A stretch of DNA of 63,269 nt from UMGS172 sp045649545 (lineage in GTDB: Bacteria; Bacillota; Clostridia; Oscillospirales; Acutalibacteraceae), in assembly GCA_045649545.1 (NCBI GenBank), contig JAZRQE010000052.1, positions 1-63,269 on the forward strand, in the 5' to 3' direction. Below are positions 9,352-19,100 of this stretch, piece after piece. The stretch's first letter is position 1. Each line of letters begins with the position of its first letter. The notes below the pieces were generated by a model, which had not been told where the DNA came from, made no database searches, and saw only the letters and a program-made list of their open reading frames with translations. A program made the translations under genes and the position numbers.

Positions 9352-9874
9352 AAGGCTCTAAAAATATAATGCCGTAATACTCTGCAATTGCACGTGCTGT
9401 TAAAACAGCATTTAGGTATATATTTTCTTTTAAAACGCACGCATCTTCAGTGTTCAAAAACCGCATATTATCTACGATTATCGGTGAACAATCTTTTAAA
9501 ATATTATTTCCAAGTAACTGATTCACAAATACAATTTTTTTAAGTTTTTCTTCCCTTAAAGCACGAAGCTTTGTTGCAATTCCGAAAGCCGGACTTTGAG
9601 GTAAACTCGAATCGGTATAAAGAAATGAAATATCTGCTTTCCCACTTCCCTGACAGGAAAATGACGGTACATAAATAAGATTATCGCGGTTTTTACCCAC
9701 AAATACGTATTCATTTATCGGTTCGGCGACATCAACACACTTGCATTTGATACCGTTATACCTCAAAACACCCATCAAAAACGGAATATACATATCACAT
9801 ATTTCACGCATTACTTGATTGTTCACACACAGAGAACTATCATAAAATTTGTTCAAAATAAGCACTGAAATCAT
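9347..9874 (-). CDS. Uncharacterised protein resembling a degenerate N-acetylmuramoyl-L-alanine amidase
   Basis: A 175-residue soluble protein with no signal peptide. Its layout recalls the Amidase_3 fold. An N-terminal 'nothing-but-helix' stretch (VMREICDMYIPFLMGVLRYNGIKC) resembles the segment after the first zinc ligand. A middle block ends in SPAFGIATKLRAL, and a C-terminal block (IIVDNMRFLNTEDACVLKENI...AIAEYYGI) resembles the usual VE-GF-SN-D motif. The zinc-binding His and Glu residues are not in their expected places, so catalytic activity is unlikely. The relationship is inference from pattern and needs a profile search. It follows clpC by about 60 nt, with its RBS inside a hairpin. 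Confidence 0.45.
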   Translation of the reverse strand: MISVLILNKFYDSSLCVNNQVMREICDMYIPFLMGVLRYNGIKCKCVDVAEPINEYVFVGKNRDNLIYVPSFSCQGSGKADISFLYTDSSLPQSPAFGIATKLRALREEKLKKIVFVNQLLGNNILKDCSPIIVDNMRFLNTEDACVLKENIYLNAVLTARAIAEYYGIIFLEPF

Positions 9875-9912
9875 AAAGCCACCTCCATACTACATTGTAT
9901 GAAAGTGGCTTT
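9875..9912 (-). promoter_or_regulatory. RBS-sequestering hairpin between clpC and the downstream gene
   Basis: In the minus-strand transcript AAAGCCAC pairs with GTGGCTTT, and inside that CATAC pairs with GTATG. The GGAGG ribosome-binding site of the gene starting at 9874 is within the 3' part of the hairpin. The T-run lies on the plus side, so as a minus-strand terminator it would be weak. It may be a translational switch, a weak terminator, or both. Confidence 0.5.
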
Positions 9913-9936
9913 TTTTAAGTTCAGTTTGTCCTTACA

Positions 9937-12417
9937 TTATTCTGCTTTAAACTCAAATTCGTTTTCATTAAAGCAACAAATTACTTTATCGCCGTTTTTT
10001 ATACTTCCGTCTAAAATTTTCTCGCTCAAAACATCCTCGATTTTACTTTGAATAGCTCGACGAAGCGGTCTTGCACCGTATACAGGGTCAAACCCTGCAT
10101 CAGCAATAGCCTCAACTGCCGATTTTTCAAAATGAACAGAGATATTAAGGTCATTCAAACGAATATTTAACTGCGAAAGCATTTTTTCGGCAATCTCGCA
10201 AATCTCGTCTTTAGTCAGTTTATTAAAGATAATAATATCATCAACACGGTTTAAAAATTCCGGCCTGAACGCCGATTTCAGTTCAGTCATAATTTTTTCT
10301 TTAGCAACATTTTCACCGCTGTCAGTTGCCTCTCCGAAGCCTAAAGCGGTTTTCTTTTCGGTTAGGAATTTTGCACCTAAATTTGAGGTCATTATAATAA
10401 CGGTGTTTTTAAAGCTGACTGTCCTGCCTTTAGAATCGGTTAATCTGCCGTCCTCCAATATTTGAAGAAGAATATTAAATACATCAGGGTGTGCCTTTTC
10501 AATCTCATCAAAAAGTACAACCGAATAAGGTGTACGGCGGATTTTTTCGGTCAACTGACCACCTTCATCAAAGCCGATATACCCCGGTGGTGAGCCGATT
10601 AAACGTGACACAGTATGCTTTTCCATATATTCCGACATATCAAGTCGAACAATAGCATTTTCACTGCCAAACATAGCCTCGGCTAATGCCTTACAAAGCT
10701 CGGTTTTGCCAACACCGGTAGGTCCTAAAAAGATGAATGAGCCAATTGGACGTTTGGGGTCTTTTAAGCCTACTCTACCGCGTCTAATTGCCTTTGAAAC
10801 CGAGGTAACTGCCTCACTTTGACCGACAATTCGGTTGTGCAAAACACTCTCAAGTTTCAAAAGTCGCTGACTTTCTTCCTCGGTTAATTGGCTAACGGGT
10901 ATACCTGTGTTTTGTGAAATCAGCTCGGCAATATCCTCTGCCGTCACCTTTTCGGTAAACTCGCCTGAAGATTTGTTCCATTCTGACTTGCTTTGTTTCA
11001 ATTTTTCGGTAAGTTCACGCTCTTTATCACGGAAACCTGCCGCTTTTTCAAACTCCTGATTTTCAATTGCCGCTTCCTTTTGCTCGGCAGTTTTCTTGAT
11101 TTCCAATTCAAGTTGCTTTATGTCATCAGGTGCAGTTGATGAATTCAATCTTACTCGCGACGCCGCCTCATCAATAAGGTCAATTGCCTTGTCAGGCAGG
11201 AATCTATCAGCAATATAACGTGCCGATAACTTAACAGCGGCAGTTATTGCCTCATCCGTAATCTGCACCTTATGGTGAGACTCGTACTTATCCCTCAAAC
11301 CCTTTAAAATCAGTTCAGCGTCCTCTTCCGACGGTTCACCAACTAAAACCGGTTGAAAACGTCGCTCTAAAGCCGAATCTTTTTCAATATTTTTACGGTA
11401 TTCATCCAAAGTTGTTGCACCAACAACCTGTAACTCACCTCTGGCTAAAGACGGTTTAAGGATATTTGCCGCATCAATTGAGCCATCAGCCGAAGCTCCT
11501 GCACCGACAATTGTATGAATTTCATCAATAAACAGAATAACGTCGTCAGCCGAAATAACCTCATCAATTGCGTTTTTAATGCGTTCTTCAAAGTCACCGC
11601 GGTATTTTGTACCGGCAACCATTCCGGTCAAATCAAGTGCAACAACGCGTTTATTTTTAAGAAGTTCAGGGGCATTACCCTCTGCAATTTTTAAAGCCAA
11701 CCCCTCGGCAACTGCCGTTTTACCGACACCGGGTTCACCGATAAGACACGGATTATTTTTTGTCCTGCGGCAAAGTATTTGAATAACACGTTCAATTTCC
11801 TTACCTCTGCCAATACAAGGGTCAATTTTACCTTCTTTTGCCAATTCGGTTAAATCACGTCCAAATTTATCCAATGTAGGAGTTTTTGATTTGACTTTAC
11901 CGCTTTGTTTCGAGCTGTTACCTTTGCTTTGATTTACATTCGGTTTTTCATCTTTTGATGATGAATTATTTATATCAACCCCTGCAGCCTCTAATGCTTG
12001 CTCGGTGAGCATTGCTATATCAACATTCAATTTATTTAAAAATTTAATAGCATAGTTGTCGCCCTCACCCAAAATACCGATAAGCAAATGCTCTGTACCT
12101 ACAAAGGAATTACCGGTTTCTCGGCTGCCGGACACTGCAACCTCAATTACACGCTTTGCACGTGGTGTTAAGTGTTCCGGTGTCAAGCTTGTAGGAGTAC
12201 CGCTGCCGATATTACTTTTTACGAGTTCAATTACGCTTTCTTTTTCAACTCCGTTTTCAAATAGAAGCTCTGATGCGACAGAGTCTTCTACAGACAAAAG
12301 TCCCAACAACAAATGCTCACTGCCGACGTAAGTGTGACCTAAGTTTTCGGCAAATTCTATTGCATTATTCAATGCTATATTTCCTTTAGAGGTAAAACCT
12401 CCGAAATTGTATTTCAT
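9937..12417 (-). CDS. clpC: ATP-dependent Clp protease ATPase subunit ClpC
   Basis: An 826-residue Hsp100 unfoldase that feeds substrates, including McsB-phosphoarginylated proteins, to ClpP. Two Clp_N repeats occupy residues 1-145, followed by a variable linker. AAA-1 has Walker A GEPGVGKT and Walker B VILFIDEIH. A coiled M-domain with a UVR-like stretch (EFEKAAGFRDKERELTEKL) comes next. AAA-2 has GPTGVGKT and VLFDEIEKAH, and a ClpB_D2 C-terminal domain closes the protein. It is the last gene of ctsR-mcsA-mcsB-clpC; AAAGGGTG precedes the ATG. No clpP is in this window. Confidence 0.97.
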   Translation of the reverse strand: MKYNFGGFTSKGNIALNNAIEFAENLGHTYVGSEHLLLGLLSVEDSVASELLFENGVEKESVIELVKSNIGSGTPTSLTPEHLTPRAKRVIEVAVSGSRETGNSFVGTEHLLIGILGEGDNYAIKFLNKLNVDIAMLTEQALEAAGVDINNSSSKDEKPNVNQSKGNSSKQSGKVKSKTPTLDKFGRDLTELAKEGKIDPCIGRGKEIERVIQILCRRTKNNPCLIGEPGVGKTAVAEGLALKIAEGNAPELLKNKRVVALDLTGMVAGTKYRGDFEERIKNAIDEVISADDVILFIDEIHTIVGAGASADGSIDAANILKPSLARGELQVVGATTLDEYRKNIEKDSALERRFQPVLVGEPSEEDAELILKGLRDKYESHHKVQITDEAITAAVKLSARYIADRFLPDKAIDLIDEAASRVRLNSSTAPDDIKQLELEIKKTAEQKEAAIENQEFEKAAGFRDKERELTEKLKQSKSEWNKSSGEFTEKVTAEDIAELISQNTGIPVSQLTEEESQRLLKLESVLHNRIVGQSEAVTSVSKAIRRGRVGLKDPKRPIGSFIFLGPTGVGKTELCKALAEAMFGSENAIVRLDMSEYMEKHTVSRLIGSPPGYIGFDEGGQLTEKIRRTPYSVVLFDEIEKAHPDVFNILLQILEDGRLTDSKGRTVSFKNTVIIMTSNLGAKFLTEKKTALGFGEATDSGENVAKEKIMTELKSAFRPEFLNRVDDIIIFNKLTKDEICEIAEKMLSQLNIRLNDLNISVHFEKSAVEAIADAGFDPVYGARPLRRAIQSKIEDVLSEKILDGSIKNGDKVICCFNENEFEFKAE

Positions 12418-12450
12418 AATATCACCCTTTCAATCTGAAATACGGTTAAT

Positions 12451-13461
12451 TTATATATTGATATTCTTAAACGTGTCTCTTAAAAAGTCTGCCCTGAATT
12501 TATCTCTTTCAGTCGGGGAAATATCCCCTTTTATACGTTTAATCATGGCAGGCTGGGTATTTATAAATACGCTCATCAAGTTTACATCATTCGGTAAATT
12601 GATAATTCCTGCTTTTTCACCTAGCATTAGACGGGTTGTATGCTTCATCATTTCTTCGGTTGACATCTGACGTGCATACTTAAGGATTCCGAAAGAACGG
12701 CACACTAAATCGGTTAAAGCCTCAACGTCGAAACGTTGTAAAGCATTGTTTTCTTTCAAAATAATTTGATTTGCAAGATTAATCAAATTCTCAATAGTAG
12801 ACCTTTCCGAAACGCCCAAAGTAACTTGATTTGAAAGCTGATAAATACTTGATTTTGAGTCACTACCCTCTCCGTAAAATCCGCGAAAAGTAAGACCTAT
12901 TTTGTTCACAGCCGAGGCAATTGAGCCAAGCTCACCGTTACTTTCAAGTATAGGTAAATGAAGCATCAGCGACGCTCTCATACCGGTACCCAAATTTGTA
13001 GGACATTCGGTCAAATAACCCAACTTTTCATCAAAACTAAACTTTAAGTGCTTACCGATTTCGGTTTCAGTTTTATCACACAGTTCATAAGCTTCATAAA
13101 GACATTCACCCGAACGCAAAACCTGAATACGCAGATGGTCCTCTTCACCAATCATAATACTGACCGACTCATCATCAGATAGTAGTAAAATTCCGTCCTT
13201 GTTCTCTGCGAATTTAGGACTAATACAGTGACGCTCAACCATTGCATAGCTTTCAATATCGCCCAAAGTTTCCATTTCGATTTCACGAAGTTTAATACAC
13301 CCAAAATCACATTTTTTAATACTGTCACAAATCATTCTGTTTGTTGATTTCTTTTCAGCTGAACTCAAGGTTGACAAAAACGGTATACCCTCAATATTAC
13401 GTGCAAGCCTTATTCTCGTGCTGATTGCAGGAGTAGTGTTCTTTATTTCATACCAAAGCAT
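12451..13461 (-). CDS. mcsB: Protein arginine kinase McsB
   Basis: A 336-residue member of the phosphagen (guanido) kinase superfamily. It phosphorylates arginines on damaged or regulatory proteins (for example CtsR), marking them for ClpCP. The recognisable pattern STRIRLARNI and the catalytic-domain segments LGYLTECPTNLGTGMRASLMLHLP and STIENLINLANQII are present. The length is close to the Bacillus protein. Its start is 3 nt after the mcsA stop, and its GAGGAGG RBS lies in the mcsA tail, so the two are coupled; McsA is the known activator of McsB. Confidence 0.95.
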   Translation of the reverse strand: MLWYEIKNTTPAISTRIRLARNIEGIPFLSTLSSAEKKSTNRMICDSIKKCDFGCIKLREIEMETLGDIESYAMVERHCISPKFAENKDGILLLSDDESVSIMIGEEDHLRIQVLRSGECLYEAYELCDKTETEIGKHLKFSFDEKLGYLTECPTNLGTGMRASLMLHLPILESNGELGSIASAVNKIGLTFRGFYGEGSDSKSSIYQLSNQVTLGVSERSTIENLINLANQIILKENNALQRFDVEALTDLVCRSFGILKYARQMSTEEMMKHTTRLMLGEKAGIINLPNDVNLMSVFINTQPAMIKRIKGDISPTERDKFRADFLRDTFKNINI

Positions 13462-13464
13462 AAT

Positions 13465-13974
13465 TCACGCCTCCTCTTGTCTTATAAGGTCGCGAATTTC
13501 AGCAGCCTCTTCATAATTTTCGGTTTCAATAGCCTTTTTCAGTTGTTCTTTTAAACCGTCAACTTTTATTTGTTTTTCGTCAATATTTATATTTTGTTTA
13601 GGCTCATAAGTAGAGGCTTCGGCACTAAAACTAGGACGTTTGCCGATATGGGTAGTGCGACCGTGTATTCTTTGCAGAGTCCCTGTTAATTGTTCTTTAA
13701 AAACACTGTAACAGTTGCCACAACCAACTTTTCCCGTACGACGAATATCACTAAACGAAGTACCGCAACACTCACATTTTACAGTTTGCAAATTCGGTAC
13801 TGCACTGTCATTAAAAAATGAAGTTAACATTTTAAAAACATCGTTTTCTTTAATGCTCATTTGTTTTTCTTTAACCGCACATTCAGAGCATAAATATTTA
13901 TCTTTAACAACACCGTTGATTACCGAATGGTAATGGGTTGTTGCATCTCTTTTACCACAGTTTTGACAAAGCAT
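13465..13974 (-). CDS. mcsA: McsA, zinc-finger activator of McsB
   Basis: A 169-residue protein with four CxxC motifs (CQNC, CSEC, CECC, CGNC) that would bind zinc. A C-terminal UVR motif (LKEQLKKAIETENYEEAAEIRDLI) is the usual ClpC-contacting part. McsA activates the McsB kinase and modulates CtsR. It is second in the operon; ctsR ends 14 nt upstream. The domain order and length match the family. Confidence 0.95.
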   Translation of the reverse strand: MLCQNCGKRDATTHYHSVINGVVKDKYLCSECAVKEKQMSIKENDVFKMLTSFFNDSAVPNLQTVKCECCGTSFSDIRRTGKVGCGNCYSVFKEQLTGTLQRIHGRTTHIGKRPSFSAEASTYEPKQNINIDEKQIKVDGLKEQLKKAIETENYEEAAEIRDLIRQEEA

Positions 13975-13987
13975 TATAAAACACCTC

Positions 13988-14440
13988 TTATATTTGCGAC
14001 AGTAACATCTGTTTTAATGCGGCGGCACGGACTGTATCTCTAAAAGGTACAGGAATTTCACGCATAACAGGTGTTGATACCGCAGAGTACATCAATTTTG
14101 CCGTATCTTCACTAAGTAAACCGCCGTTACAACAGTTTTCTAAAATTATTCTCACAGTAGCGTCATCAATTTCCCTGCCAATAGCGTTAACAAGATGCAT
14201 CAAAGCCGATGCACCATCTAACGAAACTCGAGTAATACGGATATATCCACCGCCGCCGCGACGGCTTTCAACCATAAATCCATGCTCGGGTATAAAGCGT
14301 GATGATAAAACATAATTTATTTGACTCGGAACGCACCCTAAACGTGATGCAAAATCATTTCTCTGAATTTCAGCAGTATTGTTGCCCGATTCGTCTAACA
14401 AGCGGTTAATTTCTGCCGCTATAATATCACTCAATCTCAT
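13988..14440 (-). CDS. ctsR: CtsR, class III heat-shock repressor
   Basis: A 150-residue repressor. The N-terminal winged helix-turn-helix carries the conserved RLGCVPSQINYVLSSRF, followed by the glycine wing RRGGGGYIRI that inserts into the DNA minor groove and senses temperature. It heads ctsR-mcsA-mcsB-clpC and probably represses its own promoter, because a CtsR box overlaps the -35 region (14485-14501). GGAGG precedes the ATG. Confidence 0.96.
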   Translation of the reverse strand: MRLSDIIAAEINRLLDESGNNTAEIQRNDFASRLGCVPSQINYVLSSRFIPEHGFMVESRRGGGGYIRITRVSLDGASALMHLVNAIGREIDDATVRIILENCCNGGLLSEDTAKLMYSAVSTPVMREIPVPFRDTVRAAALKQMLLSQI

Positions 14441-14471
14441 AAAAAGACCTCCGTTTATTTTCTTTGAATTA

Positions 14472-14500
14472 ATTATAACACATTAGTCAAAGAAAGTCAA
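14472..14500 (-). promoter_or_regulatory. Sigma-A promoter of the ctsR operon
   Basis: On the minus strand, TTGACT (14500-14495), a 17-nt spacer and a perfect TATAAT (14477-14472). The -35 is within the CtsR operator. Confidence 0.8.
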
Positions 14501-14507
14501 AGTCAAA
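14485..14507 (+). promoter_or_regulatory. CtsR operator of the ctsR operon
   Basis: AGTCAAA-GAA-AGTCAAA (14485-14501) is an exact CtsR box of two direct heptamers separated by 3 nt. A third overlapping AGTCAAA follows (14501-14507). It covers the -35 of the ctsR promoter, consistent with autorepression. Confidence 0.88.
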
Positions 14508-14592
14508 TTACAAAATTTACAAATTATTAATACTCACACAAAATTTGATTCCGGCATAATATGGCATAGAAGACACGAAAGGAGGAAAACAC

Positions 14593-14709
14593 ATGTGTAA
14601 CGGTTTCGGCTCAGGTAACTGCTGCTGGATTATCATCCTTCTCATAATCGTATTGTTCTGCTGCGGCGGTAACAACGACGGTTGCGGATGCAACAACGGT
14701 TGCTGCTAA
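14593..14709 (+). CDS. 38-residue Cys/Gly/Asn-rich single-pass membrane peptide
   Basis: A very small gene with an excellent GGAGG RBS 7 nt before the ATG and its own strong terminator just downstream. The peptide is MCNGFGSGNCCWIIILLI..., that is a short Cys-containing head, one transmembrane helix (residues 12-24) and a tail rich in Cys, Gly and Asn (DGCGCNNGCC); 9 of 38 residues are Cys. It resembles short YjcZ-like or coat-associated sporulation peptides in overall style, but I do not recognise a family. A CATAATAT near 14555 could be a sporulation sigma -10, which is a guess. Independent transcription and tidy signals support a real gene. Confidence 0.65.
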   Translation: MCNGFGSGNCCWIIILLIIVLFCCGGNNDGCGCNNGCC

Positions 14710-14725
14710 TCTTCCCTTTTCTTCA

Positions 14726-14750
14726 CGGCTGACTCAAATTGAGTCAGCCG
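14726..14750 (+). terminator. Rho-independent terminator of the Cys-rich peptide gene
   Basis: CGGCTGACTCAA pairs perfectly with its complement around a single base, followed by TTTCTCTATTTT. Confidence 0.85.
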
Positions 14751-14809
14751 TTTCTCTATTTTATCTATCAAACAAATACTAATATTTTACACTCTTTAAA
14801 AATAAAATA

Positions 14810-14838
14810 TTGACCATATATAAGTTTTATTTTATTAT
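14810..14838 (+). promoter_or_regulatory. Promoter of alr-lacZ with an overlapping palindrome
   Basis: TTGACC (14810-14815), a 17-nt spacer and TATTAT (14833-14838). The dyad TTATTTTA-n5-TAAAATAA (14827-14847) covers the -10 and could be an operator. A second possible -10, TATAAT, lies near 14873. Confidence 0.5.
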
Positions 14839-14934
14839 ATAAAATAAGTGTAGAATATTTTGTCGTAATGTAGTATAATTAAATAAATATATTTATTCGT
14901 CATAATGATTATCATCAAAAGGACGGTATTGCAA

Positions 14935-16116
14935 ATGGATTTTTTAAAACGTGCATGGGCTGAAATTGACCTTGACACTGCACTTTACAATTGGAACGAG
15001 ATTGTAAAACTTTCTGCCGGTCGCAAAATTATGCCGGTAGTTAAAGCAGATGCTTACGGTCACGGTGCGAATATTTTAGCTAAACTATATGAAGATAACG
15101 GCGCTTACGGTTTTGCCGTTTCTAACATTAACGAGGCAATCAAATTACGTAAATACGGCATTAAAAAAGACATTCTTGTCCTCGGATTTACACCGATAAA
15201 GTACATTCAGCAGATGTATGCTTTTAATATTACACAAGCGGTTTACTGCCTTGATTACGCCAAGCAGTTATCTGAAGCCGCCGGTATTAATAATTTTGTT
15301 ATAAAAACACACCTAAAACTCGATACCGGTATGAGCCGTATAGGTTTTGATTGCCGAAATGACAGTCTTTCGGGATTATCGGAAGTAAAAGAGTGCCTTG
15401 CGTTGCCGTCGCTCAAATTTTATGGTATTTTTACTCATTTTTCTTCGGCAGACAGCAATGATTCTGACGATGTGGAATTTACCAAAAAACAATATTCACT
15501 TTTTTCTAAAGCAGTAAAAGCATTGAAAGACAACAGCATAGATTTTGAATTTATCCATTGTTGTAATTCCGCCGCTTCTACGTTAAGGGATTCAAATTAC
15601 GGCAACCTCATAAGACCCGGCATTATACTTTACGGATTACCCCCTGCTGCGGGTTTAGATATTGGTTGCGACTTAAAACCGGTTATGTCTGTAAAGTCTG
15701 CTGTTTCAATGGTAAAAGAAATAGATAAAGGTGACTCGGTTGCATACGGACGTACATTTACTGCAACCAAAAAATTAAGACTTGCCACGGTACCCATCGG
15801 CTACGCTGACGGTTATCCAAGAGCAATGTCAAACAAAGGAAAAGTCATTATAAACGGACAATTTGCACCCATTATCGGCAGAATTTGTATGGACCAAATG
15901 ACTGTTGATGTGAGCAACATTAAAAACGTTGATATTGGAACCGAAGTTACTGTTATCGGTCAAGACGGCGATTTATCAATATCTTTTGATGATATTGCCA
16001 ATATGTGCAACACGATTTCATACGAAATAATGTGTAATATTTCAATTCGTATGCCGAGAGTATATAAGAAAGACAATAGAACGACCGATGTGGTTTATTT
16101 GGGAGGTACATTATGA
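14935..16116 (+). CDS. alr: Alanine racemase
   Basis: A PLP-dependent enzyme converting L- to D-alanine for peptidoglycan and, in spore formers, spore germination control. It has 393 residues from ATG 14935, which follows AAAGGAC; the ATG at 14905 lacks an RBS. The PLP lysine is in VVKADAYGHG (about Lys37). The second catalytic base Tyr is in SVAYGRTF (about residue 268), and RICMDQMTVDVS is the conserved C-terminal motif. Its stop overlaps the lacZ start (ATGA), so translation is coupled. Confidence 0.95.
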   Translation: MDFLKRAWAEIDLDTALYNWNEIVKLSAGRKIMPVVKADAYGHGANILAKLYEDNGAYGFAVSNINEAIKLRKYGIKKDILVLGFTPIKYIQQMYAFNITQAVYCLDYAKQLSEAAGINNFVIKTHLKLDTGMSRIGFDCRNDSLSGLSEVKECLALPSLKFYGIFTHFSSADSNDSDDVEFTKKQYSLFSKAVKALKDNSIDFEFIHCCNSAASTLRDSNYGNLIRPGIILYGLPPAAGLDIGCDLKPVMSVKSAVSMVKEIDKGDSVAYGRTFTATKKLRLATVPIGYADGYPRAMSNKGKVIINGQFAPIIGRICMDQMTVDVSNIKNVDIGTEVTVIGQDGDLSISFDDIANMCNTISYEIMCNISIRMPRVYKKDNRTTDVVYLGGTL

Positions 16117-19100
16117 TTAAGGAACGGTATCATAATAACGTCAATGTGACCCGTTTGGGCACCGAGAAACCGCGTGCCTATTATATCCCTTACGGCTCAC
16201 CCGAAGAAGCAAAACTAAACATTCGTGAAGAAAGCAGTCGTTTTAAGCTGTTATCAGGCACTAAATGGGCATTTTCTTATTTTGAATCATACGAGGAAAT
16301 TCCCGATTATATAACAGACCAAAACACTGATATTTCCTCTTGGAACCGTATACCCGTACCCTCTAACTGGCAGTTACAAGGGTACGATAAGCCTCAATAC
16401 TTAAACACCCGTTACCCTTTCCCTGCCGACCTTCCTTTTGTTCCTAAAAACACACCGGCAGGTGTTTATGCTATTGATATTACTATCCACGACGATATTG
16501 ATTCTTTGGAAAAATATGTTGTTTTTGAGGGTGTAGACTCCTCGATGTACCTCTATATTAACGGCCAATTTGTCGGCTACAGTCAAATTTCTCATCAATT
16601 GGCAGAGTACAATATTACCAGCTTTTTGCATGTTGGCAGAAACAGAATGACCGTAGTTGTGCCTAAATGGTGCGACGGTACATATTTAGAGTGCCAGGAT
16701 AAATGGAGAATGTCGGGAATTTTCCGTGATGTTTATCTTTTAGTACGTCCTAAAGGTCATATTGAAGATATTGAAGTTAAAACCGAGGTTGCTGATGATT
16801 ACCGCGAGGCTACCGTCAAAACCTATATTGAAACATCGATTGCTGAGGATTCAATAGTTACTCTCTTCAACTCTTTCGGTGAAAAGATTGAAACAACAAT
16901 TTTTGACGCAAACGGCAATGCTGAAATCAAAGTTAAAGACCCCAGAATGTGGAGTGCCGAATACCCCGATTTGTATACTCTTATCATCGAAAGCGGTGAC
17001 GAGTTTATTACAGTACCGGTCGGTATAAGAAATCAAAAAATAGAAAACGGTGTATTTAAGTTTAACGGCAGACCTATAAAGCTTAAGGGCGTTAACCGTC
17101 ACGATTTCAACGCTAAAAACGGTTATGTTTGCAGTGTTGACGATATGAAAAAAGATTTAAAGTTAATGAAACGCCATAACATTAACGCAATTCGTACCTC
17201 TCACTACCCCAATGACCCGAGATTTTATGAATTGTGTGATAAATATGGCTTTTACGTTATGTGCGAAGCCGATTATGAAACTCACGGATTAGGACATGTA
17301 TCATATACACCCGAAAAAAGAAACGTTCGTGAGATGATTCACGACCATATTTCAGACGGTAAGATGTGGGAGCATCAGGTCACAGAACGTGTTCGCTTAA
17401 TGGTAGAAAACTTTAAAAACAACACTTCAATCATTTCCTGGTCAATGGGTAATGAAGCAGGCTACGGCAGAAACGTACAAAAAGCCATTCTTGATACAAA
17501 GGCACGTGATAATACCCGCTTTACCCATTACGAAAACATTATTGACACCGATACCGGTCGGCTTATGATTGAAAATCAGCCAAAATGTACCGATGTTGTT
17601 AGCCGTATGTATTCACCCATTTCTTGGTGTGAGGAATACCTTGAATTTGCCGAAAAAGCAAATTACGATAAACCGTTATTGCTTTGTGAATACAGCCATG
17701 CAATGGGTAACGGCCCCGGTGACTTGAAAGATTACTGGGATTTGATTTATTCCTCTGACCGCTTTATGGGCGGATTTGTTTGGGAATGGTTTAACCACGG
17801 ACTGTATATGGGCAAAGCTGAAAACGGTAAGACTATGTATTACTATGGCGGAGATTTCGGTGAAGCCGATCACGACAGCAACTTCTGTTGCGACGGACTT
17901 GTCACCCCTGACGTCAAACCTACCAACGGACTTAAAGAATACAAAAACATCATTAAACCCTTTAAAATTACGGCTGTTGATATTGAAAGCGGTGTCTTTG
18001 ATATTACTAACTGCTATGATTTCAGCTATATGTCACGTTTGGAGGGCAATTGGGAATTAACCTGCAACGGCGAAGTGGTTGCATCGGGTAATTTAGGCTC
18101 AATCGCTATTCCGCCGCAGAAAACCGAACGCGTAGCATTAGGTTATAACAAACCCTCAGACGGCAAATGCTATGTTCGAATCAGTTTTTCTTCATATGGA
18201 AATTTAGGTATACCTGACGGTGAAATTGTTGGTTTTGAACAGTTCGAGTTACCCTGTGAGCAGGTATTCTCCGATAAAATAAACTTTGGTAATGTTGAAT
18301 ATACCGAAGACAATCTGACTGTCACAGTTAAATCTGACCGATTCCAATATGTATACTCGAAATCACTTTGTGCTTTTAAATCGCTTAAAGTTAACGGAAA
18401 AATCGTACTTAATGATGGTATGCGGTTTAATCTTTGGCGTGCACCAATAGACAATGATATGCAACAAATAGGTGCATGGAACTCAATGTGCTTAAAGGAC
18501 TCTGCCGCTTATGAACGTGCTACAAAGGTTGAGCAATTAGACGGTTGTGTTGTTATTACAACCGACTTTGCGATGGCAGCACCTACACGTTTCCCCCATT
18601 TCAACGTAATTGCCGAGTGGTCGGTTTTTGCTGACGGTAAAATTGAACTGCACCTTGAAGCAAAGACAGGTGAAGGTCTTACATTTACCGCACCCAACTG
18701 GGAAATTGACAACCCTGCACAATACACAAAGCAACGTCCCAGTTACATTCCTAAATTTGGCTTGTTGCTTGAGTTTGATAAGTCATTTGAGAATATTGAA
18801 TACTTTGGTATGGGGCCTTTTGACAGTTACTGTGACCGCCATAATGCTTCCTTTATGGGTAAATTCTCAAACAAGGTGCAAAACGAATTACAGCAACATA
18901 TAAGGCCGCAGGAAAACGGCAATCACTGGAACACATATTGGGCATATTTGCACCGTTCTGACGGTTTAGGTTTAGTTGTTTCAAATGAAAGCACCCCGTT
19001 TGAATTCTCTGCATTACCCTATTCACCGATTGAACTTACCGATACTAAACATAATTTTGAATTACCTCGTTCTGAAAAAACCGTACTTTCGGTTGATTAC

